A DNA stretch of 40,108 nucleotides. Origin: Akkermansia muciniphila (GTDB taxonomy: Bacteria > Verrucomicrobiota > Verrucomicrobiia > Verrucomicrobiales > Akkermansiaceae). Under the pieces are notes generated by a model, which was given only the letters and a program-made list of their open reading frames with translations, ran no database searches and was not told the origin of the DNA. Both the position numbers and the translations under genes were made by a program. The stretch is from the NCBI GenBank assembly GCA_945883695.1, contig CAMCYK010000026.1, positions 1 to 40,108 on the forward strand, given 5' to 3'. Below, in pieces: positions 34,487 through 40,108 of this stretch (positions within the stretch are counted from its first letter, which is position 1; every line of letters begins with the position of its first letter).

Positions 34487-35522
34487 TCAGCGCCGCCGCC
34501 GCAACGCGAGGATGCCGGCCACCATGCCCAGCAAGGCGGGGACCGACGGTTCGGGGATGACCGAGATTTCCCCGGTGCTGTAGAGATCCCCGGTGTCCCA
34601 ATTCAGGCCGGCGTCCAGGGTGGGCAGATTGACCGCGGCGAAGGTGCCGGAAGACTGGGCGGGATTGAAATTGAACAGGTCGAAGGTCTGGCCCGAAGTC
34701 AAGGTGCCGCCGAGATTGGTGACGTTCAGGATGCCGCCGGATCCGATCAAGGCGCTCACCCCGGTCCCGCTGTTGCCGTTCAAGGTGAACTTCGTCCCGT
34801 TGTAGTTAGATGGCGGAGGTGGCGGAAGCGGCGTCCTGCCGGATCCCGCGGCCGATCAGCTCGCCACCGTCGAAATTCAGCGTGGAAATGCCGCTGCCCA
34901 GCCGCAGCATGCCGAGGTCGCCTTCGCCGGCGGAACCGGTGGCGACCATGTGGATCACCCCGCTGCCGGACAGCGTGACGTTGCCGACCCGCGAGCCGTC
35001 GTTGGCGGCGATCAGGATCCGCCGGCCGACCTGAAGTTCGCCGCCGGAGATATTGAGGGTGCCGGTGGTTCCCGCGCCGGAGAAGGTCGCGAGGTTGAGC
35101 GAGGCGTCGTTGCCCGCCAGACCGGTGCCGATCTGCACCTTGCCGCCGGAAAGGTTGAGCGTCCCGTTGCCCGCCGCATCGCCGACCCGCGCGGCAGCGC
35201 CGAAGCCGTCGCCACCGAACTGCAGCGTGCCCGAGCCGGGCCCCACGTTGAGCACCGACGTCACCCCCGCCCCGCTGCCGAGGATCAGCATGCCGCTGGT
35301 GGTGAACGCCGACGCGCTGTTGTGGTTCACCGTGACGGAACTGCTAATCGTCGCCGCCTCGCTGCCGGCCGGGACCAGATCGGTCGACCAATTCGCCGGG
35401 GTGGCCCAGTTGCCATCCCCGCCGCCTCCATCCCAAGTGGCGGCGGCCAGCGGCACGGCGGGGAAAATCGCGGCGCCGAGGGCGAGCAAGGTCCTCCGGC
35501 GGGTGATGGAAGAAGGGATCAT
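34487..35522 (-). pseudogene. PEP-CTERM surface protein with beta-strand repeats, one frameshift
   Basis: The first frame (35522 to 34806) begins MIPSSITRRRTLLALGAAIFPAVPLAAATWDGGG, a leader that includes RRR. It continues with autotransporter-associated beta-strand sequence (GTLNLSGGKVQIGTG, GTLNISGGELQVGRRI) and ends at an in-frame TAA. The downstream frame continues the same kind of sequence (NYNGTKFTLNGNSGTG, VTNLGGTLTSGQTFDLFNF) and finishes with a PEP-CTERM anchor: VIPEPSVPALLGMVAGILALRRRR. Dropping one T at about 34809 would join SATSAI to NYNGTKF in a single frame of about 345 codons. As written, the first product lacks the PEP-CTERM sorting signal. Confidence 0.8.
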
Positions 35523-35559
35523 GAATGATTCTAGGGTCGGGGGATCGGGCGGCGGACGC

Positions 35560-38466
35560 TCAGGGAGTATCTTCGGCGGCGAGCACTTGCAGGAACCCCC
35601 CCGGTCCCGCGCTGACCGGAGCGGTGATGCGGAAGGTCCGGTAGGCGTAGCCGGTCGCGACCGGCGGCAGGTCGGTGGTGACCGCGGGGATCTCGATGAC
35701 GCCGGCGGCGAAGCCGGCCAGATCGGTCGAGCCGCGGACGGTGTAGTCGATCCCGTCGATCGTCGCGAGCAGCGGACCGGTGCCGGTGAAGATCGCGCCG
35801 ACGCGCAGGGCGACGGTCAGTGTCAGGTAAGAGGTTCCCGTGACGGGGTTGAGCGCCACCCGGCTGGCACCTTGATCCGCGCCGGTCGTCGGGTTGCCGG
35901 AGAAGGCGAACTCCTCGAAGTTGGTCGCGCCGTCCTGGTCGGGATCGTCGACGGGGTCGTTGTCGGGAGCGACCAGCTGGGGGAAATTGGTGGCCATCCA
36001 GACCTGGAACGGGGGACCGGCGCTGACGGTCAGGGTGCCCGTGCCGGTGATGAGCGGGCTTTTGTTCGGGGCATCGGAAGTTTGCGAGCCGTATTCGCCC
36101 GGCTGCTGGAAGACCCCGCCGAGGGACAGTTGGTCGATGGTATCGCTGCCTGTGAAGTCGAGCTGGAGGAAAGCCCCGGTTCTGACGATCACGTCGGCCC
36201 CGTCCGCCAGCAGCGGCTGCGTGATGACCAGCGTGCCTCCGCTCACCGTGGTGTTCCCGGTGTAGCTGTTGGTCCCCGAGAGCAGCAGGGTGCCGGGGCC
36301 GGATTTCTCGAGACCGCTCGCGAGTTCGGGGAACGCGCCGCCCGGACCGATCGAGTTCTTGAGTTTCGCCGAGATCGTCAGATCCGGCGCGGCGCTGCCG
36401 GTGACATCCGCCACCTCGATCAGCAGGTTCGACCCGCGGCCGCCGCCGACGTCGGTGTTGTTGCCGATGTTGATGGCCCCGTTCACGCCGTTGACCAGAT
36501 CGTTGATCAGCGACGGGGTGCTGCCGGTCACGGTGAGCCGATCTTTGATCGAGTAGGCTTGGAATTTTCCGGTCAGGGCATTCAGGCTGTTGGTCACCGA
36601 AAGGGTGCCACCGGACATCGCAACCTGGCGGAAGGTCGTGAAACCGGTGTTGCCGGTGCCGTTGGTGACCGTGGCGCCGCTGTTGATGGCGATGTCCTGC
36701 TGGGAGCCGGTGTGGTTGCCGAAGGCGTCGTTGCGGTTGAAATCCATGGTGCCCGCCGCGACGGTCAGCAGCCCGATGGTTCCGACGGGTCCGGCTTGGT
36801 TGCGCCAGGTCCCGAGACCGGTTTTCGTGGCGGTGCCGGTGCCCGCGACCGAGCCGCCGGAGGTGAGCACGAAGCCCTCGTCCACGTTGACCGTCCCGCC
36901 GCCCGGCCCGAAGTTCAGGGCTTTGGTGGGAGCCGAGATGTCGGTGGTCGCGCGAAGCCCGCCGTCGTCCAGCGTCAAGGCCCCGCTGCCGATCGGCGCC
37001 GCATTGTCGAGCGACAGGATGCCCTTGTCGATGACCCGGGTGCCGCCGGCATGGTTGTTGCCGAGGGTCAAGGTGGGACTTCCGCCGCTCAGCACCAAGG
37101 TTCCCGCGCCGGACAGTACGTTGTCGAAGGTATACACGCCGGGCCTTTTGAGAACCAGCCGGCCGGCGCTCAGGATGACGTCGCCGGTGAAGGCCGAGAA
37201 GTCGCCCGCCAGCACCAGGTCGCCGCCGCCGAGCTTGGTGATGGCGTGGGGTCCCGCCGTCTCGGTCAAACTCCCGCCGAGGGTGATCGTCGAAGTTCCA
37301 CCGGTCGTCACCCGCAGCGGCGAGGCCAGCACCAGATTGCCGAGGAGGCCCAAGGCGCTGCCGGCGTCCGCCGCGCTGCTCAGGACCGCCTCGGTCGCCG
37401 TCGTTTTAAAGGTCAGAGGGTTGGTCGCGCTCAGCGTGAACGGCTTGCCACCGGTGGTTTCGAGCAGGCCCAGGGTGACCGGAACATCGAGGTTCAGGGT
37501 CGCTCCGGCCGCCGTCACCAACGCGTCGGAAGAGAGCCGGGCCAGCCGGTTCTGCCCGTTGGGCACGGTGCCCGACGACCAATTGGCCGGGGTATTCCAG
37601 GATCCGTCCCCGTCCACCGTCCACGTCGGCGTCACCGGCACCGACAGCAGATCGCGTGGATCCGAGCCGCCGGCGTACTCGGCGGCATTGCTGATCCCGT
37701 CCCCGTCGAAGTCCGCCGTTCCCCCGTTCAGATTGCTCTCGGGATCGAACTGGTAGGCGACCTCCCACCAGTTCGGCATCGTGTCGCTGTCGTTGTCGAG
37801 CAGCCCCTCCGCAGTCGGCGCGACGGCTTCGATCAGGATCGCGTTAAGGATCGGGTTGGTCCCCGCGCCGCTGTCGATCGAATTGAAGGTGAGTTCGCCC
37901 TCGGAGGTCGCCAGCACGGCCGGGAAACGGTGGTAGAGACCTTGGGACACGGTGAGCGGGCGGGAGACGTCCAAGGGCCCGTAGGTGGCGGCCCCGAGGA
38001 TGGTCATCGACTCGGTGTTCCCACCGGTGGCCGCGCTGGACAAGGCGTCGATCTTGAACGTCAGAAACCGGTTCAGGCCGGTCACAACGAGGCGGAACGG
38101 AACGGCATCGCCGGTGGAAAAGTTGCCGCCGATGTCGGTGGTCACGCTCTCGACGAATTCCGGCGGTGCCTTGGGATTCGGCGCGATGTTGGTCGGATTC
38201 GACTGCAGGCCGATCCAGTTGTTGGTGCCGTCGTTGTTGAAGAACTGGCCGTTGCTCACCGTCATCGTCATCAGGTCGGCGATTTTCCCGTCCAACCGCA
38301 CCACCGTGCCAGCCTCCTTGATGGCGTTGCCGGTGAAGTTGTTCCAGTTGGGGGTCAGGGTCGGACCGTAGTCGATGCCGAGCTTGCTGCCGGGTAGCAG
38401 CGGGGCACTGTGGGCGGCGAGGGACGACGCGAGGATCGCACCGGGAAAGAGGATGGCGAATTTCAT
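35560..38466 (-). CDS. Secreted beta-strand repeat protein with calcium-binding TSP3-like motifs
   Basis: 968 residues, uninterrupted. The signal peptide is at MKFAILFPGAILASSLAAHSA. An N-terminal jellyroll-like region (to about 225) is followed by a TSP3-like acidic motif (LLDNDSDTMPNWWEVAYQ, then GGTADFDGDGISNAAEYAGG). The central part, about residues 275-820, consists of autotransporter-associated beta-strand repeats such as KSGPGTLLLSGTNSYTG and TTVSGGTLVITQ. A second acidic motif (DNDPVDDPDQDGATNFEEFA) precedes the C-terminal beta domain. No PEP-CTERM signal or autotransporter barrel is visible. It is probably a long beta-solenoid on the cell surface, with adhesive or polysaccharide-binding function. 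The 248 bp upstream (38467-38714) hold no recognised gene. Confidence 0.85.
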   Translation of the reverse strand: MKFAILFPGAILASSLAAHSAPLLPGSKLGIDYGPTLTPNWNNFTGNAIKEAGTVVRLDGKIADLMTMTVSNGQFFNNDGTNNWIGLQSNPTNIAPNPKAPPEFVESVTTDIGGNFSTGDAVPFRLVVTGLNRFLTFKIDALSSAATGGNTESMTILGAATYGPLDVSRPLTVSQGLYHRFPAVLATSEGELTFNSIDSGAGTNPILNAILIEAVAPTAEGLLDNDSDTMPNWWEVAYQFDPESNLNGGTADFDGDGISNAAEYAGGSDPRDLLSVPVTPTWTVDGDGSWNTPANWSSGTVPNGQNRLARLSSDALVTAAGATLNLDVPVTLGLLETTGGKPFTLSATNPLTFKTTATEAVLSSAADAGSALGLLGNLVLASPLRVTTGGTSTITLGGSLTETAGPHAITKLGGGDLVLAGDFSAFTGDVILSAGRLVLKRPGVYTFDNVLSGAGTLVLSGGSPTLTLGNNHAGGTRVIDKGILSLDNAAPIGSGALTLDDGGLRATTDISAPTKALNFGPGGGTVNVDEGFVLTSGGSVAGTGTATKTGLGTWRNQAGPVGTIGLLTVAAGTMDFNRNDAFGNHTGSQQDIAINSGATVTNGTGNTGFTTFRQVAMSGGTLSVTNSLNALTGKFQAYSIKDRLTVTGSTPSLINDLVNGVNGAINIGNNTDVGGGRGSNLLIEVADVTGSAAPDLTISAKLKNSIGPGGAFPELASGLEKSGPGTLLLSGTNSYTGNTTVSGGTLVITQPLLADGADVIVRTGAFLQLDFTGSDTIDQLSLGGVFQQPGEYGSQTSDAPNKSPLITGTGTLTVSAGPPFQVWMATNFPQLVAPDNDPVDDPDQDGATNFEEFAFSGNPTTGADQGASRVALNPVTGTSYLTLTVALRVGAIFTGTGPLLATIDGIDYTVRGSTDLAGFAAGVIEIPAVTTDLPPVATGYAYRTFRITAPVSAGPGGFLQVLAAEDTP

Positions 38467-38714
38467 GGCACTTGGGTTTGGGCATGGGGCCCGCGCGAAA
38501 ACGACGGCGGGCTTTTCGAGGATTCCTCATCATGCTGTCCCGTCATCCGCCAAATGGGAATATCACCGATCCGCCAGCGCATGTTGGAAATCCACATGGG
38601 GCCGGTTCTTGCCGGACTCTGCGATCCGGACCATGGCATGGGAAGCAGGTGGTACGCCCCCTGCGGTTGGCTGCCACTTTTGACTCCCCGAATCGTCAAT
38701 TCATGACGGAAACC

Positions 38715-39794
38715 TTACCCGAACAAGCCGGTTCGGAGCTGACGGAAGTTGAAAAGCCGATCTTCCTTCGATGCTCCCTGCAGCCCGCGCATCGGCCGCG
38801 CGCCCTCCTTGCGCTTCGGCCCGAAGCGGTCGCGGAACGCCGCGAACATCTCCTCCACGAAGGCTTTCCCGCCGATCACCGCGCCATCGCTGAAATACCG
38901 CACCCGGCAGCGCAGGTAGTCCGCCTGCGAGAGCTTCCCGCCGCGCGCCAGCACCTCCAGCGCCTTCTCGCGCGGGATCCGGTCGCGATAAATCGCGGCC
39001 ATTTCTCCTTTCGCCGCCTCCTCCGCCTGCCGTATCTCGCTTTCCGGGATGCCGTAAAGATGGCAACGCCAGCGGCGCAAGGCTTCTTTGGGCTTCAAGC
39101 CGCCGGCCTCGGGCCGCATCCCGCCGTGTGGGTTCAGCGAGGCGAGAAACTCCACCGCTTCCCGCGCCTCGATTACACCCGCCACCGCTTCGGCGTAACC
39201 GCACCAGCGGTAATCCTTCGGATCGTCGCAGATCTTCGCCCGGACCGGATTGAGGTCGATATAGGCCGCCATCGTCCGCAGCGCCTGGCCTTTCCCTTCC
39301 ACCAGCACCGAGCGGAAGCGGTCCTCCCACAACGTGCCGCGCCGCGCATGGCGGCCGTTGAACCACTGCGTGAAGCGCTGCTTGAGCACCTTCATGAAAG
39401 CGCTGAGGTCCCACATCCGGGCGAACCATCGATCCCGCAGTTCCTCCGCCGCCGACGTGTTGCCTTGCTTGCGATGCAATTCCAACTGCCATTCAAGGTC
39501 ATTCGCCAGTTTGTCGCCGAGGTGCGTGCGGACCCTCGCCACCAGTCCCGCGTCATCCGGCAGAGCCGCCGCCGCCGGCCGCTGCGGCACTTCCACCAGG
39601 ATGTGAAAGTGATTGGACATCATGCAGTAGGAGATCACCCGCAGCCCGCCGAACCGTTCGTAGGTCCGCATGTATTCCACCAACTTGTCTTTCTCATTCT
39701 CCCCAAGGACGAACTGCCGGTCCACCACCCGCGAAACGCAGTGGTAATAGGCGACCGGGACGAAAGCAGGGGCTTTGAGGCGTCGCAGGCGCAT
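38715..39794 (-). CDS. REP-associated tyrosine transposase (RAYT, Y1 family)
   Basis: 359 residues. The HUH single-strand nuclease fold is clear: PVAYYHCVSRVVDRQFVLG at the N-terminus, the metal-binding HxH in SNHFHIL (H62, H64), and the catalytic tyrosine in MAAYIDLNPVRA (Y178). In between lies LWEDRFRSVLVEG. The C-terminal extension (about 200-359) has YRWCGYAEA and GLKPKEALRRWR, typical of the Verrucomicrobiota RAYTs. RAYTs process REP hairpins and are domesticated or mobile. Candidate substrates lie just upstream (39831-39947) and elsewhere in the window. The gene looks intact. Confidence 0.92.
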   Translation of the reverse strand: MRLRRLKAPAFVPVAYYHCVSRVVDRQFVLGENEKDKLVEYMRTYERFGGLRVISYCMMSNHFHILVEVPQRPAAAALPDDAGLVARVRTHLGDKLANDLEWQLELHRKQGNTSAAEELRDRWFARMWDLSAFMKVLKQRFTQWFNGRHARRGTLWEDRFRSVLVEGKGQALRTMAAYIDLNPVRAKICDDPKDYRWCGYAEAVAGVIEAREAVEFLASLNPHGGMRPEAGGLKPKEALRRWRCHLYGIPESEIRQAEEAAKGEMAAIYRDRIPREKALEVLARGGKLSQADYLRCRVRYFSDGAVIGGKAFVEEMFAAFRDRFGPKRKEGARPMRGLQGASKEDRLFNFRQLRTGLFG

Positions 39795-39830
39795 GGGAAT
39801 AAAATGGAAGGGTTAAGGATTGCATGCAAG

Positions 39831-39947
39831 ACCCTTTTCTTAGGGACGGACCTTTTATGAGACCCCTTTTCTTAGGGACGGACCCTTTTCTTACCAAGGA
39901 CGAACTGCCGGTCCACCACCCGCGGACCCTTTTCTTAGGGACGGACC
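39831..39947. repeat. Repeat cluster upstream of the RAYT gene, with a 31-bp duplication of its coding start region
   Basis: The unit ACCCTTTTCTTAGGGACGGA occurs near 39831, 39863 and 39926. A shortened form (ACCCTTTTCTTA) occurs at 39882. Within the cluster, 39894-39924 repeats exactly 39703-39733 from the 5' part of the RAYT gene (31 of 31 bases). The array lies between the RAYT start and a truncated IS630 transposase. Confidence 0.8.
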
Positions 39948-39948
39948 T

Positions 39949-40108
39949 TTATGTGCTCGCCCAGGTCGTGGCCTTGCCGGTTTCAATCTCCACCGCGGCG
40001 AGCATCGTCTGGGTGCCATGCCTCACGTATTCATTGCTCCAGGAGCGCGGCTTGCCGCTGCGCAGCGGAAGTACCGGCTGGGTCCTGTCGAGCGCCTGAA
40101 TCCCGGTC
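39949..40108 (-). mobile_element. Fragment of an IS630-family transposase, running off the right edge
   Basis: Read on the minus strand the 52 residues start GIQALDRTQPVLPLRSGKPR, then WSNEYVRHGTQTMLAAVEIETGK. This is the central DDE-domain pattern of IS630-family transposases (QALDRTQPVLPLR and YVRHGT). After GKATTWAST a TAA stop occurs at 39949-39951, far earlier than in intact transposases, and the sequence changes into the RAYT repeat unit. The element is therefore truncated at this end. Its 5' part lies outside the window. Confidence 0.78.

Noticed and set aside
35053-38397. Very long open frame on the plus strand opposite the beta-strand repeat proteins
   Set aside because: The translation is rich in Arg, Gly and Asp without any domain pattern, while the minus strand has a signal peptide, repeats and calcium motifs. 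It is an antisense frame left open by high GC content.

Overview
The window looks like a high-GC genome of the Verrucomicrobiota, most likely Verrucomicrobiales (Luteolibacter/Haloferula-like). This is inferred from a planctomycete-type cytochrome/DUF1549/DUF1553 protein paired with a DUF1501 protein, a PEP-CTERM protein, autotransporter-associated beta-strand proteins, Tat leaders, an ECF sigma/Ser-Thr kinase neighbourhood and many intergenic palindromes next to RAYT-type transposases. No rRNA, tRNA or CRISPR array was seen.

Layout. 1-192 is the 3' end of a REP-associated tyrosine transposase (RAYT). 216-7452 is an ordinary envelope and translation block: SNase-like nuclease, M23 peptidase, UppP, DUF2062 protein, TPM-domain protein, LspA and IleS. 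7517-8215 is a PIN/RHH toxin-antitoxin pair with palindromic operator candidates. 8323-9038 is a peroxiredoxin-like gene broken by a one-base frameshift. 9098-11631 holds two translationally coupled exported proteins of unknown function. 12132-15766 is a four-gene envelope glycolipid or polysaccharide group (acyltransferase, polysaccharide deacetylase, then convergent GT2 and methyltransferase). 16013-20125 holds QueD, an unknown exported protein, a Tat-exported Mn-type superoxide dismutase and a YddA/SbmA-like transporter whose nucleotide-binding domain has lost most catalytic residues.

20298-24962 is a region of decay: a dockerin/Ig-like/FG-GAP surface protein with at least four frame changes, then remnants of an ECF sigma factor and a Ser/Thr kinase. 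25338-29825 is the PSCyt1-DUF1549-DUF1553 and DUF1501 pair. 30044-33582 holds a Dabb protein, a Tm-1-like ATP-binding protein, a PEP-hydrolase-family TIM barrel and a divergent AraC regulator, likely a small catabolic or metabolite-handling module. 33602-38466 holds a LamG-like secreted protein, a frameshifted PEP-CTERM protein and a large beta-strand repeat protein. The right edge has an intact RAYT, a cluster of its likely repeats and a truncated IS630-family transposase.

The most distinctive signals are (1) the transporter with a pseudo-ATPase domain, (2) several families of intergenic hairpins with a constant loop and covarying outer stems, one packed into a 131-bp element with perfect 30-bp inverted ends, and (3) clustered gene decay while the long housekeeping frames (IleS 915 codons, PSD1 1019 codons) stay intact, which argues for real decay rather than uniform sequencing error. 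No complete new defence or biosynthetic system could be shown from sequence alone.
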